A stretch of 5,888 nt of DNA from an uncultured Micrococcales bacterium (GCA_903853515.1 CAINTU010000213.1:1-5888); one strand, 5' to 3'. Numbered from the stretch's first letter, positions 1-5,830 are shown. Made by a program: numbers and translations. Notes: generated by a model not told the origin, from the sequence alone.

Positions 1-429
1 GCCCGAATAACCTGTGATGCGACCTGACGCCCCGAGCACTCGGTGATAACCAACCACCAGAGGCACCGGATTAGAACCGACAGCACCGCCGACTGCTCGT
101 GAAGCCTTTGGTTTGCCAATGGCCGCCGCTATGTCGGCATAGCTTTTGGTTTCGGCAAAGTCGATTTTTGCGATCTGGCGCCAAACCGATTGCTGAAATG
201 CTGTTCCGCTAGACAGGTCAACGCTAAAAGTGAATGCCTTAATTTTGCCGGCGAAATAGCTTTTCAATTCTTTTTCGGCTAAAGCCAGCACCTTAGCTTT
301 GCCCTCAGAACCAACCTCGGCGTCATCGGCAGCGATGTCAATAAAGGTAACCTTTTCGCCAGCAGCAAAGACCCGCACGATGCCAATCGGGGTTTCAAAC
401 GCGCGCCAGGCATCCCAGTGTTTTTTCAT
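1..429 (-). CDS. Ogt/MGMT-type alkyltransferase homologue lacking the acceptor cysteine (3' end outside window)
   Basis: The gene reads leftward from an ATG at 427-429 and runs off the window after 143 codons; about 15-25 C-terminal residues are probably missing. It has both parts of the family: an N-terminal domain (about 1-75, beginning HWDAWRAFETPIGIVRV) and the C-terminal DNA-binding/active-site domain (FQQSVWRQIAKI, then KSYADIAAAIGKPKASRAVGG, then GSNPVPLVV). Normal members remove alkyl groups from O6-alkylguanine by suicidal transfer to the Cys of PCHRV. Here the motif is G127-Y128-H129-R130-V131. Against human MGMT, Y97, R111, N120, H129, Y141 and S142 match Y114, R128, N137, H146, Y158 and S159 at exact spacing, so the alignment is secure. 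Methyl transfer should be impossible. By analogy with alkyltransferase-like (ATL) proteins, which have Trp or Ala at this place, it may bind and flag lesions; that role is inferred. An in-frame stop at 454-456 leaves 427-429 as the only plausible start. Confidence 0.9.
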   Translation of the reverse strand, partial: MKKHWDAWRAFETPIGIVRVFAAGEKVTFIDIAADDAEVGSEGKAKVLALAEKELKSYFAGKIKAFTFSVDLSSGTAFQQSVWRQIAKIDFAETKSYADIAAAIGKPKASRAVGGAVGSNPVPLVVGYHRVLGASGRITGYSG

Positions 430-436
430 AAGAACG

Positions 437-442
437 AGAATA
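437..442 (-). promoter_or_regulatory. Possible -10 element of a leaderless alkyltransferase-homologue transcript
   Basis: Read on the minus strand the hexamer is TATTCT (4 of 6 to TATAAT), with 7 nt between it and the ATG at 427-429. That spacing would put the transcription start at or beside the A of the start codon. No purine-rich Shine-Dalgarno sequence lies upstream, which fits a leaderless mRNA, a common arrangement in actinobacteria. No good -35 box is seen 17 nt upstream, so the call is weak. Confidence 0.3.
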
Positions 443-446
443 CTTC

Positions 447-495
447 GGCAAAACTAAAAGCCCGATCACCCAACCAAAACTGGTGGATAACCGGG
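447..495 (-). terminator. Rho-independent terminator of the aminotransferase gene
   Basis: Positions 484-495 pair with 461-472 over 12 positions, including three G-U wobbles in the minus-strand RNA. An inner CCA/TGG stem (474-476 with 481-483) closes a 4-nt loop, leaving only A473 bulged. On the minus strand the hairpin is followed at once by CTTTTAGTTTTGCC (447-460), a U-rich tract. There is no T run on the other side, so it acts on leftward transcription only. It begins 25 bp after the aminotransferase stop codon and isolates the alkyltransferase homologue from it. Confidence 0.75.
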
Positions 496-520
496 CCAAT
501 AGATGCGAGGTCGCTAAGGA

Positions 521-1975
521 CTACATCAGATCGAATAGCTCACCAGCGAGAGACAGGCTGTGACGCAAAGTCTGCTCTAGCTCGTCGAATTCAGCCTGAC
601 CGATTGTTAGCGGCGGGGCGAGCTGCACGACAGGGTCACCACGGTCGTCTGAGCGGCAATATAAGCCGTTCTCGTACATGTGGTGTGACAAGAACTGGCG
701 CAAAAGCTTTTCTGATTCTTCATCATTGAAAGTTTCGCGAGTATCTTTGTCGCGCACTAGCTCGATGGCATAGAAATAGCCTTCGCCGCGCACATCGCCG
801 ACGATTGGCAGATCTTTTAGCTTCTCAAGGGTCTTTTTGAATGCACCGGCGTTGCGAGCCACGTTGCCAACCAAGTCTTCTTCATCGAAGATGTCGAGGT
901 TTTCTAGAGCAACAGCACACGAAACCGGGTGACCGGCAAATGTGTAACCGTGGCTAAAGATGTTGGTGCCGTGCTTGAACGGTTCGAATAGGCGCTCGGT
1001 CATAAGCAAAGCACCAAGCGGTGCGTATGCCGATGTAATGCCCTTGGCGCAAACGAGCATGTCTGGCTCTAGGCCATAGAACGCGCTGGCAAACATTGTG
1101 CCGATGCGACCGAAGCCGTCGATGGTTTCGTCGGCGACCAGCAAAACATCGTATTTGTCGCAGATCTCACGAACGCGCTTGTAATACGACTTAGGTGCGG
1201 TAAAGCAACCACCTGAGTTTTGCACCGGTTCCATAAAGAACGCGGCAACAGTGTCTGGGTCTTCGAACAAAATCATTTCTTCGATGCGATTAGCCGCCCA
1301 AAGCGCGAAGGCTTCTTCGTTTTCGAAGTCATCTTGCGCGCGATACCAGTTGGTGTTCGGCACTCTGAAGGTGCTTGGCACAAGCGGCTCGAACATCTTT
1401 TTCATCGAAGGAATACCGGTTAGTGAAAGTGCGCCGTGCGAGGTGCCGTGGTAGGCCACCGAGCGTGTGAGCACCTTGTGTTTCATCGGCTTGCCCTGCA
1501 TCTTGAAGTACTGCTTAGCCAGCTTCCACGCGGTTTCGTTCGCCTCGCCACCACCTGTGGTGAAAAACACTCGTGACAAATCGCCAGGTGCATACGACAA
1601 AACTCGCTCGGCTAATTCAATAGCCGAAGGGTGAGCGTGTGACCAGATCGGAAAAAAGTCGAGCTGCTTCATCTGCTTGGCGGCAGCTTCGGCAAGACGC
1701 GCACGGCCGTGGCCTGCGTTCACCGCGAACAGCGACGAGATTCCATCGAAATACTTTTTGCCGTTGATGTCCCAGAAGTGGTGACCTTCGGCTTTAGTAA
1801 TGATTGGCATATCCATGGTTTCAAATGGACTGTGCCGGGTGAAGTGCAAGAACAGGTTGTCTTTTGCGGCCTGTTGCAGCATTTCTGGGGTTGCCTCGCG
1901 ACCCGCTTTGCGCGCGTCGGTTAGCGGGGTCCCGCGGTCGGCTGCAGCGGTTGCTTTGCTCTCCTTGGTTACCAT
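521..1975 (-). CDS. Class III PLP-dependent aminotransferase, probably putrescine/omega-amino acid:pyruvate type
   Basis: A 484-residue fold-type I aminotransferase, normal for the class III subgroup. Visible in order: the substrate-domain entry GHHFWDINGKKYFDG (about 64-78), the PLP phosphate loop TTGGGEAN (139-146), YHG with the ring-stacking Tyr175, EPVQ (Glu249), the DE pair Asp282-Glu283 where Asp282 contacts the pyridine nitrogen, the Schiff-base Lys311 in CAKGITSAYAPLGA, and YTFAGHP (344-350). The CAKG(I/M)TS-Y-PLGA block is typical of putrescine, beta-alanine and other omega-amino acid transaminases. The stretch after the DE pair is TIDGFGRIG, where V-x-TGFGRTG or VICGFGR is usual. 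Linkage to an aminobutyraldehyde dehydrogenase and an Lrp regulator favours putrescine plus a keto acid giving 4-aminobutanal. Class certain, substrate inferred. A GTG three codons upstream (1982-1984) would extend the protein, but AAAGAG at 1984-1989 is correctly spaced only for the ATG. Cytosolic; no signal peptide. Confidence 0.9.
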   Translation of the reverse strand: MVTKESKATAAADRGTPLTDARKAGREATPEMLQQAAKDNLFLHFTRHSPFETMDMPIITKAEGHHFWDINGKKYFDGISSLFAVNAGHGRARLAEAAAKQMKQLDFFPIWSHAHPSAIELAERVLSYAPGDLSRVFFTTGGGEANETAWKLAKQYFKMQGKPMKHKVLTRSVAYHGTSHGALSLTGIPSMKKMFEPLVPSTFRVPNTNWYRAQDDFENEEAFALWAANRIEEMILFEDPDTVAAFFMEPVQNSGGCFTAPKSYYKRVREICDKYDVLLVADETIDGFGRIGTMFASAFYGLEPDMLVCAKGITSAYAPLGALLMTERLFEPFKHGTNIFSHGYTFAGHPVSCAVALENLDIFDEEDLVGNVARNAGAFKKTLEKLKDLPIVGDVRGEGYFYAIELVRDKDTRETFNDEESEKLLRQFLSHHMYENGLYCRSDDRGDPVVQLAPPLTIGQAEFDELEQTLRHSLSLAGELFDLM

Positions 1976-1983
1976 TTTTATCA

Positions 1984-1989
1984 CTCTTT
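1984..1989 (-). promoter_or_regulatory. Shine-Dalgarno sequence deciding the aminotransferase start
   Basis: AAAGAG on the minus strand lies 8 nt before the ATG at 1973-1975. It abuts the alternative GTG at 1982-1984, so the ATG is the better start. Confidence 0.5.
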
Positions 1990-2015
1990 ACATTGGGTTT
2001 TGTTTTGGGTTTCAA
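1987..2015 (-). promoter_or_regulatory. Candidate promoter of the aminotransferase gene
   Basis: On the minus strand TTGAAA (2010-2015, 5 of 6 to TTGACA) is separated by 17 bp from TGTAAA (1987-1992, 4 of 6 to TATAAT). Transcription would start near 1980, only a few bases before the ATG, so the AAAGAG Shine-Dalgarno would serve only transcripts that begin further upstream, for example from lrp. The -35 box overlaps a perfect-arm dyad at 2013-2029. Weak, sequence-pattern evidence only. Confidence 0.3.
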
Positions 2016-2029
2016 GTGTCTAGCACTTG
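2013..2029. promoter_or_regulatory. Inverted repeat, candidate operator upstream of the aminotransferase gene
   Basis: Two perfect 6-bp arms, CAAGTG and CACTTG, flank a 5-bp spacer. The dyad lies in the 93-bp gap between the Lrp gene and the aminotransferase and overlaps the candidate -35 box. The 17-bp size with a central gap suits a dimeric helix-turn-helix regulator. Which protein binds is unknown; the adjacent Lrp-type regulator is the first candidate. Confidence 0.4.
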
Positions 2030-2033
2030 TTAC

Positions 2034-2056
2034 TTTGGCGACGAGTTGCCGCCAAA
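2034..2056 (-). terminator. Hairpin after the Lrp-family gene, possible terminator or attenuator
   Basis: A perfect 7-bp stem (TTTGGCG with CGCCAAA) closes a 9-nt loop, beginning 12 bp after the Lrp stop codon. No U tract follows on the minus strand, so it is not a classical intrinsic terminator. It could be a U-less actinobacterial terminator, or it could lower read-through from lrp into the aminotransferase gene. Confidence 0.4.
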
Positions 2057-2068
2057 TCTGTGGAGGGG

Positions 2069-2542
2069 TTAGATAACACCCCAGTTATAGAACTGCTTGT
2101 GCAGTTTTAGATAGACGAAAGTTTCGGTCGAAATCACGTTTGGCAGTTTGCGAATTTTGCTGTTCAAAAGTTCGATTAGCTCTTGATCGTTTTCACAAAC
2201 CACTTCAACAAGGATGTCGAATGACCCGGCAGTCATCACTACGTAGTCGACTTCTGGCATGGCTGCGAGTTTTTCAGCCAACACACTCATGTCGCCTGAG
2301 CAGCGAATTCCAATCATGGCTTGTCGGTTGAAACCGAGTTGCATTGGGTCGGTCACTGCTACTACCTGCATCACGCCTGATTCGGTGAGCTTTTGGATTC
2401 TTTGCCGAACGGCTGCCTCGCTGAGCTTCACGGCCTTGGCAATCTCGCTGTATGGTTTGCGGCCGTCGTGCTGAAGCAACTCAATGATCTCTTTCGAGAT
2501 GTCATCAAGCTGCGATGCTTTGGCTCTGTCTGTGCGAGACAT
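2069..2542 (-). CDS. Lrp/AsnC-family (feast/famine) transcriptional regulator
   Basis: With the ATG at 2540-2542 the protein is 157 residues, the standard length for the family. The N-terminal winged helix-turn-helix spans about 11-60 (LDDISKEIIELL, then YSEIAKAVKLSEAAVRQRIQKL, recognition helix about 41-51). The RAM ligand-binding and oligomerisation domain covers about 65-150, with the characteristic GSFD turn (106-109) before LVEVV. The C-terminus ends FYNWGVI. The frame stays open to an ATG at 2665, but those 41 extra codons would be an atypical tail placed across the promoter region, so I reject that start. Members bind DNA as dimers to octamers and respond to amino acids or related small molecules. 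Its position between the aminotransferase and the divergent aminobutyraldehyde dehydrogenase suggests it controls both, and probably itself. Ligand and sign of regulation are unknown. It may be co-transcribed with the aminotransferase. Confidence 0.93.
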   Translation of the reverse strand: MSRTDRAKASQLDDISKEIIELLQHDGRKPYSEIAKAVKLSEAAVRQRIQKLTESGVMQVVAVTDPMQLGFNRQAMIGIRCSGDMSVLAEKLAAMPEVDYVVMTAGSFDILVEVVCENDQELIELLNSKIRKLPNVISTETFVYLKLHKQFYNWGVI

Positions 2543-2548
2543 GCTTCG

Positions 2549-2576
2549 ATTTTGCCACGATATGAGGCATTTTGCC
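2549..2576. repeat. Two direct copies of ATTTTGCC in the lrp leader
   Basis: ATTTTGCC occurs at 2549-2556 and 2569-2576, exactly 20 bp (about two helical turns) apart. An inverted copy of TTTTGCC is at 2628-2634. The spacing would place bound proteins on the same face of the helix, as Lrp oligomers need. However, similar T-rich GCC strings also occur inside coding regions of this window, so chance is possible. Confidence 0.3.
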
Positions 2577-2595
2577 GCCGAAATCGTTGCGAATT

Positions 2596-2608
2596 TATCA
2601 ATTTGATA
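2596..2608. promoter_or_regulatory. Perfect AT-rich 13-bp palindrome, candidate Lrp-type operator
   Basis: TATCAA-T-TTGATA is a perfect dyad around T2602. It sits in the divergent region between the Lrp-type regulator and the dehydrogenase, 54 bp upstream of the lrp ATG. Lrp/AsnC proteins are known to bind degenerate 13-15 bp AT-rich palindromes, often autoregulating. The match to this lrp gene is inferred from size, composition and position. Confidence 0.45.
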
Positions 2609-2619
2609 CAGAATCTTTA

Positions 2620-2630
2620 GCCAAAATGGC
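2620..2630. promoter_or_regulatory. Short dyad GCCA-AAA-TGGC, possible second operator
   Basis: An 11-bp palindrome with 4-bp arms and a 3-bp A-rich centre lies 24 bp, centre to centre 23 bp, from the palindrome at 2596-2608. That is close to two helical turns, so both sites would face the same way. The sequence differs from its neighbour, so they need not bind the same protein. Confidence 0.3.
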
Positions 2631-2681
2631 AAAACTGCTGCGGATTCGCTGAAATCCATGGTCAAAAAGGCGAGATTAGCA

Positions 2682-2711
2682 TTGCGACGACACTGAACTT
2701 GGGGCTGTAAT
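2682..2711 (+). promoter_or_regulatory. Candidate promoter of the aminobutyraldehyde dehydrogenase gene
   Basis: TTGCGA (2682-2687, 4 of 6 to TTGACA) and TGTAAT (2706-2711, 5 of 6 to TATAAT) are 18 bp apart. Transcription would start near 2718, giving a leader of about 58 nt that carries the AAAGTTGC repeats and a ribosome binding site. The candidate dyads lie 50-90 bp upstream of the -35 box, a position more typical of activation or of repression of the opposite gene. Confidence 0.4.
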
Positions 2712-2732
2712 AGTGTTTGAGGGCGGGCAGTT

Positions 2733-2752
2733 AAAGTTGCCCAAAAAGTTGC
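2733..2752 (+). repeat. Tandem AAAGTTGC repeat in the dehydrogenase leader
   Basis: AAAGTTGC is present at 2733-2740 and 2745-2752, a 12-bp period, just downstream of the candidate transcription start and before the ribosome binding site. It could be a protein-binding pair on DNA or an RNA element. No established motif is recognised. Confidence 0.35.
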
Positions 2753-2759
2753 AATCTTG

Positions 2760-2767
2760 AAAGAGAG
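2760..2767 (+). promoter_or_regulatory. Ribosome binding site of the dehydrogenase gene
   Basis: The purine-rich AAAGAGAG lies 8 nt before the ATG at 2776-2778 and supports that start, which also gives the expected N-terminus for the family. Confidence 0.55.
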
Positions 2768-2775
2768 CTGTCGAA

Positions 2776-4215
2776 ATGGCCAAGCGCGAACTAAAGAATT
2801 TTATTGATGGCAAGTATGTAGCGGCACAAAGTGGCAAGACGAGCGAAATCATTGACCCGGCCAAAGGCGTTGCATTTGCCGATGCTCCGGTTAGCGATTC
2901 GAGCGACGTCGATGCTGCATACAAAGCGGCCGACCGGGCTTTCGATTCGTGGTCAAAATCGACTCCGAGCGAGAGACAACTTGCACTTTTTAGAATCGCC
3001 GATGCTCTAGAGGCGCGGGCCGAAGAAATGGCTGACGTCGAATCGCAAAACACCGGCAAGCCGCGCTCGACACTTGTTGCATACGAGATTTTGGTTTCGG
3101 CCGACCAGATTCGCTTCTTCGCCGGCGCAGCCAGAAACCTTGAAGGCCGGGCGAGTGCCGAGTATTCGGCCAGCCACACATCATCGATTCGCCGCGAACC
3201 TATCGGCGTCATCGGCCAGGTGACGCCATGGAACTACCCATTGAACATGGCAACCTGGAAATTCGCTCCGGCTATCGCAGCAGGCAACACAATCGTTTTG
3301 AAACCATCAGACACAACACCAGCTTCGACTCTTTTGCTAGCCGAAATTGCTGCCGAATTCTTGCCTGCCGGTGTGTTCAACGTTGTTGTCGGCGATCGCG
3401 ACACAGGTCGTGCTTTGGTCGAGCACCGCACCCCGCAAATGGTGGCCATCACCGGCTCAGTTCGCGCCGGAATGGAGGTCGCTAAGTCGGCGGCACTTGA
3501 TTTGAAGCGCGTGCACCTTGAACTAGGTGGCAAGGCACCCGTAGTCATTTTTGCCGACGCTGATTTGCAGCGTGCCGCCGAAGTATTGACCTTGGCTGGT
3601 TTCTTTAACGCGGGTCAAGACTGCACTGCTGCCACAAGGTTGTTGGTTCAAGAGTCGGTGCATGACCAATTCGTCGAGCTGTTAGTTGCTGAGGTGCGAA
3701 AGAACGCTCTGACTGGCCAGCCAGATCGAGAAGATATTTTGTTTGGTGCAGTCAACAATGCAAACCAACTCGCTCAGGTCACTGGCTTTGTTGACCGTCT
3801 GCCAGATCACGCAAATATTGCCTTTGGTGGCAACGCAATCAAATCTGAGCCAGGATATTTTCACGAGGCAACTGTGCTGACTGGATTGCTTCAAGATGAC
3901 GAGCATGTTCAGCGAGAGATTTTTGGCCCAGTGATGACTGTGCAAAAGTTCTCGACTGACGAACAAGCACTGTCTTGGGCAAACGACGTGAACTATGGGC
4001 TTGCCTCATCGGTATGGACTTCGAACCACACTCGCGCCATGCGCTTTGCTAAGGGCCTCAACTTTGGCTGCGTCTGGATTAATGACCACCTGCCTTTGGT
4101 CGCCGAAATGCCACATGGTGGTTTCAAGCACTCTGGTTATGGCAAAGACCTTTCGATGTATGGCTTCGAAGATTACACACGCGTCAAGCACGTTATGAGC
4201 TATCTGGGCGAATAG
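2776..4215 (+). CDS. patD: Gamma-aminobutyraldehyde dehydrogenase (4-aminobutanal to GABA)
   Basis: A 479-residue NAD-dependent aldehyde dehydrogenase, close to the roughly 475 residues of E. coli PatD (YdcW). The N-terminus KNFIDGKYV starts the oligomerisation/NAD domain. All catalytic elements are present: Asn153 in TPWNYP (oxyanion), Lys176 in VLKPSD (NAD), ITGS at 225-228, general base Glu249 in HLELGGK, nucleophile Cys283 in NAGQDCTAATR, and Glu381 in REIFGP. Two stretches match the aminobutyraldehyde subfamily rather than generic betaine-aldehyde enzymes: NAGQDCTAA around the Cys, and the tail EMPHGGFKHSGYGKD with MYGFEDYTRVKHVM (about 444-474). It oxidises 4-aminobutanal from putrescine transamination to GABA in the cytosol. 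Divergent from the Lrp regulator, whose downstream gene is the probable aminotransferase partner. Related substrates such as 3-aminopropanal or betaine aldehyde cannot be excluded. Confidence 0.92.
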   Translation: MAKRELKNFIDGKYVAAQSGKTSEIIDPAKGVAFADAPVSDSSDVDAAYKAADRAFDSWSKSTPSERQLALFRIADALEARAEEMADVESQNTGKPRSTLVAYEILVSADQIRFFAGAARNLEGRASAEYSASHTSSIRREPIGVIGQVTPWNYPLNMATWKFAPAIAAGNTIVLKPSDTTPASTLLLAEIAAEFLPAGVFNVVVGDRDTGRALVEHRTPQMVAITGSVRAGMEVAKSAALDLKRVHLELGGKAPVVIFADADLQRAAEVLTLAGFFNAGQDCTAATRLLVQESVHDQFVELLVAEVRKNALTGQPDREDILFGAVNNANQLAQVTGFVDRLPDHANIAFGGNAIKSEPGYFHEATVLTGLLQDDEHVQREIFGPVMTVQKFSTDEQALSWANDVNYGLASSVWTSNHTRAMRFAKGLNFGCVWINDHLPLVAEMPHGGFKHSGYGKDLSMYGFEDYTRVKHVMSYLGE

Positions 4216-4274
4216 TTCTGCACAGGTTTTAGTTTTCAAACGACAGCCTTGCTTTCAAGTCGCACGATTAGTGT

Positions 4275-5822
4275 GTGCGCCTGCTCACTCTTTTGCCACC
4301 GCTTGTAATCGGCATAATTTTTGCCGCCGTGACCGGTATGTGGCAGTTCGCAATATTTGCCTTGGTCAGCGCTCTTTCGGTTTGGGTTGGTGGGCTGGTT
4401 GCAAAGCGGGGCAAATCAAAGACTGACGATGATTTGAGTGACGAACCGATATCAGTTCGTGATGGCAGGGTCTTCATCGGTGATTTGCGACTGCCAAAAT
4501 CTGCACTTTTTTGGCGTGCAGAATGGCACGATGTGCTCTTTGATCACTTTGCCGGTGAGGCTGCCAAACGCGAATCACGGCATCGAGCTGAGGCTAGGGC
4601 ATTAGCTGGTTTCAAGGCCGATAAGCCAGGCAGATTGCCTTTTTGGGTTGGGCTTTCAAATGGGGCAGATTTAGAGTTTGACCTAGCAAGTCATGGCCCG
4701 CACGCAATTATCGTTGGCGCAACCGGTGCCGGCAAATCTGAGTTGCTCAAGTTAGTTTGCTCGTCAATGCTGTCGTCGGTGGCAGATCGTTCAATCGCAC
4801 TAGTGCTTGCAGACTTCAAGGGCGGAGCGTCGCTTCGGGCGTTTTCAAATGAAGCTGCCACTTTGATATTGCACACCGATCTAGAAGAAAGCGCTCACGA
4901 AAGATTTTGGCTTTTGGTGCACGCCGAATTGAGGCAACGCGAAAAGTTTTTGGCAGAGCATAAAGTTTCAACTATCGACGAGATCGCTGGCTTGCCGCGT
5001 TGGGTTTTGGTAGCAGATGAGCTGGCTGCGATGATTTCATCGCACCCATTTGCGGTTAGTGCACTAGAAGCGCTCACCGCACGAGGGCGATCTCTGGGAA
5101 TGCACCTGATCGCAACGACGCAATCACTCTCTGGAATCCCAAGGGCTTTACTCGCCAACTTGAATTTGCGATTTGTGCTTGGTGGCAAAGATAACCCGGA
5201 ATACCTCATGCTGTTACCAAATCTCAAAGGGGCAATCGGGGCAGAGGGGCGAGCTCTTGCGATTGATAGCAATCAAACAGTGTCGAGTTTTGATTTCGAA
5301 GTCGGAGCTAGTCGAAAAGTTGATTTGCAGCCCAGTTGGTGGCCCGACCAAAAACTGATTTGGTCTGGTGGTCTGCCATCTCGATTCATCGCCGACAACT
5401 CTAATGAGTGGGCGATAGCCGACTATCCGCTCGAACAAAGAACAGCCACGATTTCGCTAGATGCTTTAGGCGGCAAACCGCTCTTGGTTATAGGCGCGCA
5501 TGCCTCTGGCAAGACAAGTTTCATTAGTGCACTTGGCTCATCGCCGCAGCTTGTTTGCCTTGATGAGCCAAATGTGCCTGATCTTGAAGCGACCATTTCA
5601 GCGGCTCAAACCGGTGGCAGTGACAAATTGTTGATAGTTGCCTTGAGTTCGAACGCCACTGTTCCTATGCAAATTCTTCGCAAATTTGAAAACGTGGTTC
5701 ATCTGAGGCAAGCAAATCTAGAACAGCATCTAGCCGCTGGGCTGCCAAAGCTTGCCTACAACCCAAAACTTTCACCTGGTCGTGGTTGGTTCAGAGGCGA
5801 TTCTGTGCAGTTGGTTGGCTAG
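4275..5822 (+). CDS. Compact membrane-anchored FtsK/SpoIIIE (EccC-like) ATPase
   Basis: A 515-residue protein opening with two hydrophobic segments (about 3-20 and 22-41), then a basic stop-transfer AKRGK and a soluble cytoplasmic part. ATPase domain 1 (about 120-345) resembles EccC of type VII secretion: GPHAIIVGATGAGKSELL with Walker A 148-155 (Lys154), ADFKGG (179-184), Walker B WVLVADE (Asp248-Glu249), ARGRSLGMHLIATTQ (269-283) and the NLNLRFVL strand. A linker ending ADYPLEQRT leads to a second domain (about 385-515) with Walker A GAHASGKT (407-414) but no acidic Walker B; the expected strand reads LLIVALSS. The tail SPGRGWFRGDSVQLV is typical of EccC/FtsK modules. EccC proteins have about 1300 residues and three ATPase domains, so this is much smaller; it also lacks the FtsK gamma DNA-reading domain. 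Substrate (protein or DNA) unknown. Start GTG at 4275 is bounded by an in-frame stop at 4269 but has no clear Shine-Dalgarno, so a slightly later start is possible. It follows patD by 59 bp without obvious functional link. Confidence 0.85.
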   Translation: MRLLTLLPPLVIGIIFAAVTGMWQFAIFALVSALSVWVGGLVAKRGKSKTDDDLSDEPISVRDGRVFIGDLRLPKSALFWRAEWHDVLFDHFAGEAAKRESRHRAEARALAGFKADKPGRLPFWVGLSNGADLEFDLASHGPHAIIVGATGAGKSELLKLVCSSMLSSVADRSIALVLADFKGGASLRAFSNEAATLILHTDLEESAHERFWLLVHAELRQREKFLAEHKVSTIDEIAGLPRWVLVADELAAMISSHPFAVSALEALTARGRSLGMHLIATTQSLSGIPRALLANLNLRFVLGGKDNPEYLMLLPNLKGAIGAEGRALAIDSNQTVSSFDFEVGASRKVDLQPSWWPDQKLIWSGGLPSRFIADNSNEWAIADYPLEQRTATISLDALGGKPLLVIGAHASGKTSFISALGSSPQLVCLDEPNVPDLEATISAAQTGGSDKLLIVALSSNATVPMQILRKFENVVHLRQANLEQHLAAGLPKLAYNPKLSPGRGWFRGDSVQLVG

Positions 5823-5830
5823 CAGACGTA

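Noticed and set aside
418..729. Plus-strand open frame of 103 codons across the aminotransferase 3' end
   Set aside because: It runs antisense to a well-supported gene and through its terminator, and its Arg/Ser-rich product resembles no family.
1976..1984. GTG start three codons upstream for the aminotransferase
   Set aside because: The AAAGAG ribosome binding site abuts that GTG but is 8 nt from the ATG at 1973-1975, which fits better.
2543..2665. A 41-codon in-frame N-terminal extension of the Lrp-type regulator starting at 2665
   Set aside because: It would make the protein 198 residues against a family norm near 150-165, shows no domain character, and would overlap the AT-rich palindrome and probable lrp promoter region. 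The ATG at 2542 gives a standard N-terminus.
2676..3548. Long minus-strand open frames (178 and 104 codons) inside the dehydrogenase gene
   Set aside because: They are antisense to conserved aldehyde dehydrogenase coding sequence, have low-complexity Ser/Ala-rich products, and show no start signals.
4216..4274. Terminator for patD or promoter for the FtsK-like gene in the 59-bp gap
   Set aside because: Only a 4-bp CTTG/CAAG hairpin without a T tract was found, and no pair of convincing -35/-10 boxes.
4895..5272. Minus-strand open frame of 125 codons inside the FtsK-like gene
   Set aside because: It is antisense to the Walker B region, with no recognisable protein features.
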